DNA of 64,000 nucleotides from JAHQVI01 sp963749875 (GTDB lineage: Bacteria > Pseudomonadota > Alphaproteobacteria > Rhizobiales > Rhodomicrobiaceae), in the NCBI GenBank assembly GCA_963749875.1, contig CAVVOX010000004.1:682001-746000 (forward strand), given 5' to 3'. A program made the position numbers and the translations under genes. A model generated the notes under the pieces. That model made no database searches, had not been told where the DNA came from, and saw only the letters and a program-made list of their open reading frames with translations. Positions 47,937 through 56,505 of the stretch are shown here, piece by piece (positions within the stretch are counted from its first letter, which is position 1; every line of letters begins with the position of its first letter).

Positions 47937-48410
47937 ATGACGCTTATCGAATGGTTGCCGGTAATGTCGTACAGTCAGTGGCTCATAGTAACCGGTCTGA
48001 CAGCGGACATTCTCGGTTTCGGTCTGATTGTCTTGGAGTGGCAACGCGGAGTTACTCAAGCGGAGAAAGAAGCGATTGAGGCTGCTGTTAATGCTGGCGC
48101 ATGGGGCGTTCCGGAAGAAAGGAAAGCAGCCGTGCGCGAAGCTGCGTTAAAGAAGATCAGGCTCGCATTAGGTCCACGCAAGCGGCTCTTTGGCATAGGT
48201 GCGTTATTAATCCTTCTAGGCTTCTTCTGCCAGATCGTGGGCACGGTTCTAGCGAGCCAGAGCGGCAGCGGCCATGTCACAGAGCCGGTTAATCAAAGCC
48301 AGCCTTATCCAACTTTTGGAGTTCAAATAGCTGGCGAGCGCCGTTACCCAATGACGCCGATTTACCGTCTCGACATGCCGAGCATAGACCGCAGCGAATT
48401 CAGCCGGTAG
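47937..48410 (+). CDS. Hypothetical protein with two transmembrane helices
   Basis: 157 residues. Helix 1 at about 14-33 (WLIVTGLTADILGFGLIVLE), a charged cytoplasmic segment (TQAEKEAIEAAVNAGAWG through AALKKIRLALGPRKR), then helix 2 (LFGIGALLILLGFFCQIVGT) and a polar tail. GGAAAG lies upstream of the ATG. Function is unknown. Confidence 0.65.
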   Translation: MTLIEWLPVMSYSQWLIVTGLTADILGFGLIVLEWQRGVTQAEKEAIEAAVNAGAWGVPEERKAAVREAALKKIRLALGPRKRLFGIGALLILLGFFCQIVGTVLASQSGSGHVTEPVNQSQPYPTFGVQIAGERRYPMTPIYRLDMPSIDRSEFSR

Positions 48411-48479
48411 CCGTCCGGTCACATCGCGCTCATGCACGATCAGTTCTGCAAATCGCTGCCTAAACAGGTCACTGTCCAT
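48249..48479 (-). CDS. Possible small ORF antisense to the end of the membrane-protein gene
   Basis: From the ATG at 48479 a ~76-codon frame begins MDSDLFRQRFAELIVHERDV and continues RLPAEFAAVYARHVETVNRR. It overlaps the 3' third of the gene at 47937-48410. The N-terminal part looks protein-like, the C-terminal part less so. Either this or the tail of the opposite gene may be non-functional. Confidence 0.25.
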   Translation of the reverse strand: MDSDLFRQRFAELIVHERDVTGRLPAEFAAVYARHVETVNRRHWVTALASYLNSKSWIRLALINRLCDMAAAALAR

Positions 48480-48642
48480 GGATGCCCTCAATTTCCACAG
48501 GCTGAACCATAGCCAATTCTGCCCGGCGAAACCGCGATTGGCGACTGCCTAAATCAAGCGGCTGTTTTGAAAGTTAAAGTGTGGGCTGAAATATGGGCCA
48601 GAACCGAATTCACCCGAAAAAACGTTGTAAATCAACGTGTTC

Positions 48643-48732
48643 TGGCGGAGAGAGAGGGATTCGAACCCTCGAGACGGTTGCCCGCCTACACGCGTTCCAG
48701 GCGTGCGCCTTCAGCCACTCGGCCATCTCTCC
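48643..48732 (-). tRNA. tRNA-Ser (anticodon GGA)
   Basis: Reverse-strand gene from 48732 to 48643 with a 7-bp acceptor stem GGAGAGA/TCTCTCC, a long variable arm typical of class II tRNA, anticodon loop CTGGAAC (GGA, reading UCC/UCU serine codons), GGTTCGAATCC T-arm and an encoded CCA. Such genes are frequent integration sites, but no duplicated 3' end was found in the window. Confidence 0.95.
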
Positions 48733-48862
48733 GGACGGCGGTACTATAGCGTTGCATTCTCGCAGTGCAAGCCGTCGGCCCTCGCCGTCCAGGCGAAATT
48801 CTTGCGGGTCGGCGGCCCGTTTGTTAGCAATAGGCCAGCATCGGAAAACGGCTTAGATTGCC

Positions 48863-49174
48863 ATGATTTTGCGCCTGCTTGGCTATTTCTTTCTTTGTCT
48901 TGCGATGGCGGCGATCGCTTATGACGGGATGCGGATGATCGCCGATAATGGCCAGCTTGCCTTTACGTCGCTTGAGCAGCATTGGATGACGATCAGTCCC
49001 GGCAGCATCGAAGCGGCGCGGGCAGCCGTCGAGCAGATCAGCCCCTATCTCTGGAGCCCGTTGATTATGGCGCTGCTCGTGCTGCCGGCCTGGATGGTGC
49101 TGTGCGCGGTCGGAGCGCTCATCTATCTGGCCGGATACCGGCCGCCGCGGCCCTCGATCCCGGACGGAATTTAA
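48863..49174 (+). CDS. Small membrane protein, hypothetical
   Basis: 103 residues with two helices: an N-terminal one (LRLLGYFFLCLAMAAIAYDG) and a C-terminal one (LIMALLVLPAWMVLCAVGAL), separated by a short periplasmic part with SLEQHWMTISPGSIE. The end reads RPPRPSIPDGI. It resembles conserved small proteins of Hyphomicrobiales; no function is known. Confidence 0.75.
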   Translation: MILRLLGYFFLCLAMAAIAYDGMRMIADNGQLAFTSLEQHWMTISPGSIEAARAAVEQISPYLWSPLIMALLVLPAWMVLCAVGALIYLAGYRPPRPSIPDGI

Positions 49175-49221
49175 AAGGCGGCCTGATACCGAGACCGCCA
49201 TCCTTTCCCGTTACGGCAATC

Positions 49222-49962
49222 TCAGCCGACGAACCGCGACACCTGGAATCCGACTGCCGTGACGGCGACGATCACGAGCAGCGCGATCAGCACGGTCCAG
49301 CCGATGCGTTCCATCTTGCGGATTTTTTGCAGGCGGTCCGGCGCGATTTCAGGCGCGTCCCATCCCGGCTCGTCCTGGATAAGCGCCCGCAGACCCGGGG
49401 TGCATTCGACGACGCCTTTGTTGATGACCGGCACGCCCGCACGCTCCGCGATCTGCTCGGCGATCGTGTGGAACGGAATCCACGGATCCTGCGGCGTCTC
49501 CTGCACATAGCCGAGCGTCAGCCGTTCCCCGTCCTTGCGCACGAGACAGGACGACTTCACGATCACCGGGATGACAAAATAGCGATAGACCTCCAAGCGG
49601 GTCTCCACCGCGGCCAGATCCTTATAAGGCACTCTGGCTTCCATATAGGGAAAGAACGGCGTTGGCCCGCGCCAGTTCGGCAGAACGAGCGTTGCCCTCT
49701 GCGGGCCGAGATGCACCTCCGAATGAGAGGCCGCGAAGAGAAAGAGCCCTGCATAAAGAAGGAGGATGCTGCCGATGACGAACATCATGAAGAAGATGAC
49801 GGCATCGAATGGCAGATGGCGCGTCGCCAGCCAGATCGAGCCGGCGATCCCATTGACCATGAAGAGCAGGAGGAAGAAGAAGGTTACGCTCAGGATGGTT
49901 TGAAGACCGCGAGGCGGCTTATAGTTCAACACCTCTCCGGCGCCAGCTTCGACATTTGCCAT
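49222..49962 (-). CDS. Membrane protein with PH-like middle, hypothetical
   Basis: 246 residues. Two helices near the N-terminus (ILSVTFFFLLLFMVNGIAG and VIFFMMFVIGSILLLYAGLF), a soluble middle (SEVHLGPQRATLVLP, RVPYKDLAAVETRLEVYRYF) that could be a PH-like membrane domain, and one helix at the C-terminus. The ATG at 49962 follows GGGAGG and is preferred to the longer upstream frame. No family name can be given. Confidence 0.75.
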   Translation of the reverse strand: MANVEAGAGEVLNYKPPRGLQTILSVTFFFLLLFMVNGIAGSIWLATRHLPFDAVIFFMMFVIGSILLLYAGLFLFAASHSEVHLGPQRATLVLPNWRGPTPFFPYMEARVPYKDLAAVETRLEVYRYFVIPVIVKSSCLVRKDGERLTLGYVQETPQDPWIPFHTIAEQIAERAGVPVINKGVVECTPGLRALIQDEPGWDAPEIAPDRLQKIRKMERIGWTVLIALLVIVAVTAVGFQVSRFVG

Positions 49963-50156
49963 TCGAGAACCTCCCTCACACTTCGTCTCGCGGGTGCAGC
50001 CATTCTTCCGCCGCGTCCCCGCGGCCGCGGAAGGTATAGCGCTGCAAAGGGCCGTCAAGGGTCAAAAGCGAGTGATCACGGCGTAAATAGACTGACGGCG
50101 GCCTAAAGGCATCCTACATTATGGGTAAAGCCCCGCAATGACGAACGGAATATGCC

Positions 50157-50825
50157 ATGGGACTGTTTACCAGCAGAAAGACAAGAATGCCGGAGCCGGA
50201 GGAGGCGCTGCCGGGCCGCGCGCAGCCGATCCACACCGCCGAGCGCCATCACGTCAACAACGCGCCGCTGAAAGGGCCATACCCTGAGGGCCATGAAAAG
50301 GCGCTGTTCGGCCTGGGCTGCTTCTGGGGCGCGGAGAAGGCGTTCTGGCAGTTGCCGGGTGTCTTTGTGACGGCGGTCGGATATGCGGGCGGCTATACGC
50401 CGAATCCGACCTATGAGGAGGTTTGCTCGGGCCGCACCGGCCACAATGAGGTGGTGCTGGTCGTCTATGACCCCAAGGTCATCTCATATGATGCGCTTCT
50501 GAAGGCCTTCTGGGAGGGCCACGACCCTACCCAGGGCATGCGCCAGGGCAACGATATCGGCACGCAGTACCGCTCCAGCATCTACGCCTATTCCGAGGAG
50601 CAGAAGCAAATGGCCGAAGCCTCGAAGACGGCGTATCAGGCGGCGCTGAAGGACCGCGGATATGGCGAGATCACGACGGAAATCGCCATGGCGCCGGCGT
50701 TTTATTTCGCCGAGGATTACCACCAGCAATATCTGTCCAAGAACCCGTCCGGCTATTGCGGTCTCGGCGGCACCGGCGTGAGTTGTCCGGCCGGAATTGC
50801 CCGTGCGGAAGAGGAGACCGCATAG
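50157..50825 (+). CDS. msrA: Peptide-methionine (S)-S-oxide reductase
   Basis: 222 residues. The catalytic Cys is in GLGCFWGAEKAFW (about residue 56), with GYAGGYTPNPTYEEVCSGRTGH, YRSSIY and a C-terminal GYCGLGGTGVSCP providing resolving cysteines. It repairs S-form methionine sulfoxide in proteins using thioredoxin. An N-terminal extension of about 45 residues is present; no signal peptide is apparent. Confidence 0.95.
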   Translation: MGLFTSRKTRMPEPEEALPGRAQPIHTAERHHVNNAPLKGPYPEGHEKALFGLGCFWGAEKAFWQLPGVFVTAVGYAGGYTPNPTYEEVCSGRTGHNEVVLVVYDPKVISYDALLKAFWEGHDPTQGMRQGNDIGTQYRSSIYAYSEEQKQMAEASKTAYQAALKDRGYGEITTEIAMAPAFYFAEDYHQQYLSKNPSGYCGLGGTGVSCPAGIARAEEETA

Positions 50826-50925
50826 AGCAGGATCCGGTCGGACGGAAACGACGCGGCCGGCGAGATGCGCTGACCGACTCTCCTAAGGAGGAAAGCGCGA
50901 CCAGCGCGAGCCCAATCGATTCGGC

Positions 50926-50939
50926 TCAAGTTGATCTAG
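50926..50939 (+). repeat. Fragment of the CTAG-bounded dispersed repeat next to the IS630 remnant
   Basis: TCAAGTTGATCTAG matches the inner arm (TCAAGTTGATCTA) of the repeat copies at 38678 and 57837. Only this half-arm is present, followed directly by the sequence ahead of the IS630 transposase. Confidence 0.5.
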
Positions 50940-50965
50940 TACCCACTATCGGCGAAGCGTGAGTC

Positions 50966-51712
50966 GTGCTTCAAGGTTGGATGAATCGTATTGCTGAAGC
51001 GACGCGGATCACATTGACGGCGTCGGAGCGGACCAAACTTGAGGGCTTGGTGCGCTCGACGAAGACCGAACACCGTTTGCGCCAGCGGGCGCGGATTGTT
51101 CTGCTGGCGGCCGATGATACAGCGACGCGGGCGATCGCGCGCAGTGTCGGTTGCACGACAGGCACGGCTTCGAAATGGCGGGTCCGGTACGCCGAATTGC
51201 GGCTGGCCGGTCTTGACGAAACGGGCAATCGCGGCAGCGTGGCCAAATACACGAGCGACACGACGCGGCGCATTCTGCGTGTGCTCGACCTGCGGCCGCC
51301 TGACGGTTACGGGCGGTGGACCGGACCGTTGATCGCGAGGGTACTCGGTGATGTGGACGTCCAGCAAGTCTGGCGCGTGCTCCGGGCACAGAAGATCGAT
51401 CTGGCCGCGCGTAAAAGCTGGTGCGAGAGCAACGATCCCGAATTTGCGGCCAAAGCCGCCGAGGTGGTCGGTCTCTACATGGCGCCGCCTGAGAATGCCA
51501 TTGTCATCAGCGTCGACGAGAAACCGTCGATCCAGGCACTGGAGCGTCGCCAAGGCTATCTGAAACTGCCAAGCGGCCGGGCGCTGAGCGGGCAATCTCA
51601 TGATTACAAGCGTCATGGAACAACGACTCTGTTGGCGGCTCTGAACGTCGCAACTGGCAAGGTCAGCGGGCGCCAGTACAAGCGCCGCGCTAGCGGTAAC
51701 GGGTCAGATTAA
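50966..51712 (+). pseudogene. IS630-family transposase, C-terminally truncated
   Basis: From GTG 50966 or ATG 50981 the product has the IS630 N-terminal HTH region (RQRARIVLLAADDTATRAI and GCTTGTASKWRVRY) and the first catalytic block VISVDEKPSIQALERRQGY. It ends shortly after LLAALNVATGKVSGRQYKR; the second and third catalytic blocks (normally about 100 further residues) are missing. The right end of the element is therefore lost, probably by the deletion that also joined the decayed gene on the other strand. Confidence 0.88.
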
Positions 51713-52299
51713 AGCTCGTATAGCAATCGCGGCTCGGCAGGTTGGTTTTGTCACTCATGGCGTCGGCGAACGCTTCACCGAGATTGACGCCGTCTTCCGC
51801 CGAGCGCACGCCGACGAGGATCAGCGGCCTTTGCCGTGCCGTGCTGTCTCCGGTCGCCGCAGCTTTGCAGCCGCCCTTGAACTGTCCGAGATTCAGCATC
51901 CAGATCGGCGCATCATCCGCGGCGAAGGCGATGTGCGGCGCTGACGCCGTGGGCATGCGCGCGTCCGGTGAAACGCCCTGCCGGCAGGACGGCTGTTTTC
52001 TCGCCAAGAAGCGCCGAGAGCACCGCCGGTTTCCCGCTCAGCGTCAGATATTCTCCGCCGCAGGAGGCTTCGGAATAGATCGAGCAGCCTGCTGGCGTGA
52101 ATGCGAGACTATTGGCCGGGGCGTAGAATGTGCGAACCCGGTCGGAGGCAAAGGCATGCATGCCTTGCTGGCTCTCAAAGGCGAAGCCCGCAACCGGCGT
52201 CTCCGGCGTGTAGCGCGCGCAATAAGGGCCGGGCGGCAGCAGCGAGACGGTCAGGCCGCCAAAAACCATCGCCCTCTGTTTTGAGCCGGATCCGTCCAT
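51690..52299 (-). pseudogene. Decayed AraC-like N-terminal domain joined to an unknown fragment
   Basis: The upstream part (52299 to about 51970) reads VSLLPPGPYCARYTPETPV, GFAFESQQGMHAFASD and TPAGCSIYSEASCGGEYLTL, like the cupin-type N-terminal domain of AraC regulators. The frame then changes and continues with APIWMLNLGQFKGGCK, RPLILVGVRSAEDGVNLGEA and ends NLTRYR; no AraC HTH follows. It looks like two gene pieces fused by deletion next to the IS630 remnant. The identity of the second piece is unknown. Confidence 0.55.
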
Positions 52300-52391
52300 T
52301 GTAAGACGCTACCGCCGGCTCTACCCTGGCGGCAAGAGAATCGGCGGCGAATTAAGCGCTCATGGGGGCGCTTTGAAGGAGATTGCCCGAT

Positions 52392-53366
52392 ATGATGCAA
52401 ATCACCCTTGATGACCTCGGCGAGGCGATCCGGCTCATGCGGCCGATCGTGCCGTCAACGCCGCAATATGCCTGGCCGCTGCTGCGTGAGCGGACGGGCT
52501 GCGAGATCTGGCTGAAGCACGAGAACCATACGCCGATAGGCGCTTTCAAGATCCGCGGCGGTCTGGTTTATCTCGACCGTCTCAAGCGCGAAAGTCCCGG
52601 CCTCAAGGGCGTCGTGACGGCGACGCGCGGCAATCACGGCCAGTCCATTGCGCTGGCGGCGACGCGCCTCGGCCTGAAGTCGGTCATCGTCGTGCCGGAA
52701 GGCAACTCGACGGAGAAGAATGCCGCCATGCAGGCTTTCGGCGCCGAGCTGATTACGGCGGGCCGCGATTTCGACGAGAGCCGGATCACGGCGGCGGCGC
52801 TGGCGGAGGAGCGTGGCTTCGAGATGGTGCCGTCATTCCATAACGATCTGGTCAAGGGTGCCGCGACCTATGCGCTGGAGCTGTTCACCGCGCAGCCCGA
52901 TCTCGACGCCGTCTACGTGCCGATTGGCATGGGCTCGGGGATTTGTGGGATGATTACGGTCCGCGATCTGCTCGGGGCGAAGACCGATGTAATCGGGGTC
53001 GTTGCGGAAAACGCGCCGGCCATTGCGCAGTCCTTCGAGGCGGGACGGATAATGCCGGGCAACAGCGCCGCCACTTTCGCCGACGGCATGGCGTGCCGCG
53101 ATCCCGATCCGCAGGCCTTCGACATCATCCGCCAGGGCGCGGCCCGCATCGTGACCGTCAGCGAGGACGAAATCGCCGCCGCGATCCGCGCCCTGTACGC
53201 GGATACGCACAATGTCGCCGAGGGAGCCGCCGCCGCTCCGCTCGCCGCGTTGACGAAGGAGGGCGCGGTCATGCGCGGAAAACGCATGGGGCTCGTCATG
53301 AGCGGCGGCAATATCGACACGCCAGTCCTTTGTTCGGTCCTCGATGGGCGGACGCCGCGCGTTTAG
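52392..53366 (+). CDS. Threonine/serine dehydratase-like PLP enzyme
   Basis: Fold-II PLP enzyme, 324 aa from the ATG at 52392 behind AAGGAG. The Schiff-base lysine is in HTPIGAFKIRGG (about residue 53), the substrate loop ATRGNHGQS and the phosphate-binding GMGSGICGM are present, and the C-terminal VMSGGNIDTP is as in catabolic threonine dehydratases. It deaminates threonine or serine to a 2-oxoacid. The stop overlaps the stop of the convergent glycosyltransferase by 4 bp. Confidence 0.88.
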   Translation: MMQITLDDLGEAIRLMRPIVPSTPQYAWPLLRERTGCEIWLKHENHTPIGAFKIRGGLVYLDRLKRESPGLKGVVTATRGNHGQSIALAATRLGLKSVIVVPEGNSTEKNAAMQAFGAELITAGRDFDESRITAAALAEERGFEMVPSFHNDLVKGAATYALELFTAQPDLDAVYVPIGMGSGICGMITVRDLLGAKTDVIGVVAENAPAIAQSFEAGRIMPGNSAATFADGMACRDPDPQAFDIIRQGAARIVTVSEDEIAAAIRALYADTHNVAEGAAAAPLAALTKEGAVMRGKRMGLVMSGGNIDTPVLCSVLDGRTPRV

Positions 53367-54655
53367 TAGCGCTGCAAGAGTACCTTCGAGGGGACATAGC
53401 TGTCTCGGTATGACGCTAGGAAGATCCATTCCTGGAAATAAGCGGCGAGCCGGACAAATCGCATGAAATAACTGTTCAGCACACTATAGGCCGGCATATA
53501 GAGAAGATGACGAAGCGAAAGCACTTTCGGCGTTGCCAGTGCGGCAAGGGATATTGTGACAAAATCCAGGATGAGCAAGCCCGCCTGCGCTGCGATCAGG
53601 ATCGCCGGTGCCAGGTCGCCATAGGTCATAAATAGCCAGATCAGGTAAATCGGCATTGCGAGCGCAGCGACGACGTCGAAGCCAAGGAACTCCAGCTCAT
53701 GAATCAGCTCAAGCGGCTTCAGCCTGTTTGAGAACGGGCTTACCAGATCTGCGTGCTTGCGATAGCGTAAACGGATGGTGTCGCGCTCCCAACGGAAGCG
53801 CTGTCGGATAAAGGCTTTGAAGGTCTCCGGAACGTCGGTGTAGCAGATGGCCGCCGGCGCAAAGCGGACCTTCCAGCCGGCTTTGCGAATGCGCAAGGTT
53901 ACGTCGAGGTCTTCTCCTCCGCCGGCGTCCATCGCCCCGACCTCCTCCAAGGCTTGACGTCGAAAGGCGCCGAATGCGCCTGAGGCGCAGATGACTTGAT
54001 CGGTGAAATCGCCGCCGCGCTTGCCGAGCGAGAGAATGACGAGATATTCGACGCTTTGATAGCCGGTGACGAAGCTGCGATCCGCATTGCGCACCACGAT
54101 GTTTCCGGCGACGGCGCCCACTTTTGGATCCTGGAAGGGCTCGCAGGCCTTCTCGAATGCCTGACGGTCCAGCGTGCAATCGCAGTCAATGTTGATGATG
54201 ATGTCGCCCGTGGCGCGCCTGATCGCAAAATTCGTCGCGGCCGACTTTCCAGCCCGCAAGTCCGTCGAATGAACTTCGGTAATGAGACCCCGCTGGCGCA
54301 GTTCGCGGAGACGGGCCGCCATCGCGTCTGTCGAGCCGTCGCTGACGATGATGATTTCGTCCGGCACCCAGCTTTGCTCATGCAGAGCGAGCACGCAGCG
54401 CTCGATAACGTCGGCCTCGTTGTGGCCGGCAACGACGGCGGAGAGCTTCGGGCGCTTCTTCGGTGGTCCATAGCTCTTCTGGAAAGGAAGCAGCAGCCCG
54501 GCGGTAATAAAGGTGAGCGAATAGCGCGGCAGTTCGAACAGGATAACGAACCAGAAAAGCGCAATAAGACTCTGCCAGCTTTGCGCGCCCAGATAGGTGA
54601 AGCCGTCGTGTAGAATGTCCCACACCTTGCGATTCTCCGAATCCTGTTCCCGCAA
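53363..54655 (-). CDS. Membrane-bound family 2 glycosyltransferase
   Basis: 430 residues. One or two helices at the N-terminus, a GT-A domain with VVAGHNEADVIERC, the DxD-like NIDCDCTLD and GGEDLDVTLRIRKAG, the processive motif QRFRWERDT and three to four C-terminal helices. This layout is that of BcsA/hyaluronan/NodC-like synthases that extrude polysaccharide. No cyclic-di-GMP PilZ domain is visible. The polymer made is unknown. Confidence 0.88.
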   Translation of the reverse strand: MREQDSENRKVWDILHDGFTYLGAQSWQSLIALFWFVILFELPRYSLTFITAGLLLPFQKSYGPPKKRPKLSAVVAGHNEADVIERCVLALHEQSWVPDEIIIVSDGSTDAMAARLRELRQRGLITEVHSTDLRAGKSAATNFAIRRATGDIIINIDCDCTLDRQAFEKACEPFQDPKVGAVAGNIVVRNADRSFVTGYQSVEYLVILSLGKRGGDFTDQVICASGAFGAFRRQALEEVGAMDAGGGEDLDVTLRIRKAGWKVRFAPAAICYTDVPETFKAFIRQRFRWERDTIRLRYRKHADLVSPFSNRLKPLELIHELEFLGFDVVAALAMPIYLIWLFMTYGDLAPAILIAAQAGLLILDFVTISLAALATPKVLSLRHLLYMPAYSVLNSYFMRFVRLAAYFQEWIFLASYRDSYVPSKVLLQRY

Positions 54656-54820
54656 TCGGACGCGAACCCGCCCGGAGAGTAAGGGGAAAAGATTATGGAA
54701 AGCTTTAACGCCGCAATCATCCTGAAGCTGGCCCGGTTTGACCTAAATCATTGGCAACGGGAGAGGTTTCTGCGCCTTATCCCGTCGGACGAGCCGAGCC
54801 CGCGAAGATAGCCGAGCGCC

Positions 54821-56368
54821 ATGGTGGATGATCTGCGTGACAGCCAAGCGGACGTGATCGCGTTGCTGATGACGCCGTCGAGCTATCCGCATCGCCCGGA
54901 GACGATCGAGCGGATCAATACGCATGGGGCAGTCATTTTCCTAGCAGGCGATCGCGCCTATAAGCTGAAACGCGCCGTCAAACTGGCCTATCTGGATTTT
55001 TCGACATTGGAAAAGCGCCGGATCGTCTGTGAGCGCGAGCTCGAGCTCAATCGCCGGACGGCGCCGGAGCTTTATCTGGGCGTTCTGCCCATTACGCGAG
55101 ACGCCGATGGCAAGCTCGGCTTCGGAGGCGCGGGCGAGATCGTCGAGTGGGTCATCGAGATGCGCCGTTTCGATAGCGACAAGCTCTTCGACCGGCTCGC
55201 CGAGGCGGGCCGGCTCGACGCCGCGCTGATCGAAGATCTGGCGAAAACGATCGAGTGCTTCCATGCCGATGCGCCGATCGTCACCGACTGCGCGTGGCCC
55301 GAGAGCCTCGTCCGGGTCGCGGGCACCGTGATGGACGCATTTCGCCACCCCGAGCTCGCAGCGTCAGGGCTCGGCCCCGCAATCGCCGGCTTGCGGAGCG
55401 CGATGGACAATCACGCTGCGCTGCTGAGTGCCCGGCGGGAGGCGGGGCTCGTCCGGCGCTGCCACGGCGATCTCCATCTGAAAAACATCGTGCTCTTCAA
55501 TGGCGAGCCCCGTCTCTTCGACGCGCTGGAATTCGACGAAAACCTTGCCACGATCGACGTTCTTTATGATCTCGCATTCCTGCTCATGGATCTGTGGCAT
55601 CGCGATCTTCGCGCCGAGGCGAATCTGATCCTGAACCACTATTTCGCGCGGGATGCCTCTGGGATCGAATGGGCCGGGCTTGCGCTCTTGCCGCTCTTCC
55701 TGTCGCTTCGGGCCGGCGTTCGGGCGATGGTCGGACTTGATGGTCTCTCCTTTGCCGGCGGCGCGGCCGGCGAGCGGCTGAGGCAGGAGATCAAGGCCTA
55801 TGCCGGGCTTGCCCAGGCCCTAATTGCGCCACCCACGCCGCGGCTGATCCTCATCGGCGGGCTTTCGGGGACCGGCAAGACGACGATTGCCCGCGCCATC
55901 GCTCCGAGGATCGGGCCGATACCGGGCGCGATCCATTTGCGCAGCGATCTGGAGCGGAAACGCCTGTTCGGTGCCGAGCTGGCCGAGCACCTCGGCGGGG
56001 AAGGCTACACGCAAACGGCGAACAGGCATGTCTATCAGCGTCTGGCATCCAAGGCCGAGGCCGTGCTGCGCGCCGGACATTCCGTCATTGCGGACGCGAC
56101 ATTTCTCGGACCGGAGGATCGGGACCTGTTTGCCGCGCTCGCCGATCGGCTGGGCATGCGGCTCGAAGGCGTCTGGATCGAGGCCGATGAGGCGCAGATG
56201 ACGGCGCGCGTGACTGCGCGCAGGCATGATGCTTCGGATGCCGACGCCGCGGTCGTCCGCCGGCAGATTTCGCAGGCGCCCGAGCGACCGCCGGACTGGA
56301 TCGCCGTGGATGCACGGGGAAATGTGGAAGCAACCGCCGAAGCTGTGGCGGCGCGTCTTCGGCTTTGA
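54821..56368 (+). CDS. Bifunctional aminoglycoside-phosphotransferase-like / AAA kinase protein
   Basis: 515 residues. The N-terminal ~330 residues are APH/choline-kinase like, with CHGDLHLKNIVLFNG (catalytic loop) and FDALEFDENLATIDVLYD. The C-terminal ~170 residues are a P-loop kinase with GGLSGTGKTTIARAIA (Walker A, about residue 347) and a DATFLGPEDRD block. This fusion is conserved in many proteobacteria; substrates are unknown and a resistance role is not established. Confidence 0.9.
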   Translation: MVDDLRDSQADVIALLMTPSSYPHRPETIERINTHGAVIFLAGDRAYKLKRAVKLAYLDFSTLEKRRIVCERELELNRRTAPELYLGVLPITRDADGKLGFGGAGEIVEWVIEMRRFDSDKLFDRLAEAGRLDAALIEDLAKTIECFHADAPIVTDCAWPESLVRVAGTVMDAFRHPELAASGLGPAIAGLRSAMDNHAALLSARREAGLVRRCHGDLHLKNIVLFNGEPRLFDALEFDENLATIDVLYDLAFLLMDLWHRDLRAEANLILNHYFARDASGIEWAGLALLPLFLSLRAGVRAMVGLDGLSFAGGAAGERLRQEIKAYAGLAQALIAPPTPRLILIGGLSGTGKTTIARAIAPRIGPIPGAIHLRSDLERKRLFGAELAEHLGGEGYTQTANRHVYQRLASKAEAVLRAGHSVIADATFLGPEDRDLFAALADRLGMRLEGVWIEADEAQMTARVTARRHDASDADAAVVRRQISQAPERPPDWIAVDARGNVEATAEAVAARLRL

Positions 56369-56452
56369 CCAGCTGGATCGGCGATTCCCCGGTGCGGTTT
56401 GGTTCTGCGCTGCCGACGATCTCCCATATCGTTAATTTCGCGTTCATGCTGT

Positions 56453-56498
56453 CCCCCTTAGCTTTGACCGAGTTGCCGGGTCGCAACAGTCAAGGGGG
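56453..56498 (+). promoter_or_regulatory. Possible ribosome-site-sequestering hairpin before the VWA gene
   Basis: CCCCCTT at 56453-56459 is complementary to AAGGGGG at 56492-56498, which is the ribosome-binding stretch 7 bp before the ATG at 56506. The 32-base loop also contains GACC/GGTC pairing. This could restrain translation of the VWA gene. Confidence 0.4.
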
Positions 56499-56505
56499 AG
56501 TAAAT

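Noticed and set aside
48643..48732. tRNA-Ser as attachment site for an integrated island
   Set aside because: No second copy of the tRNA 3' end and no integrase gene were found in the window.
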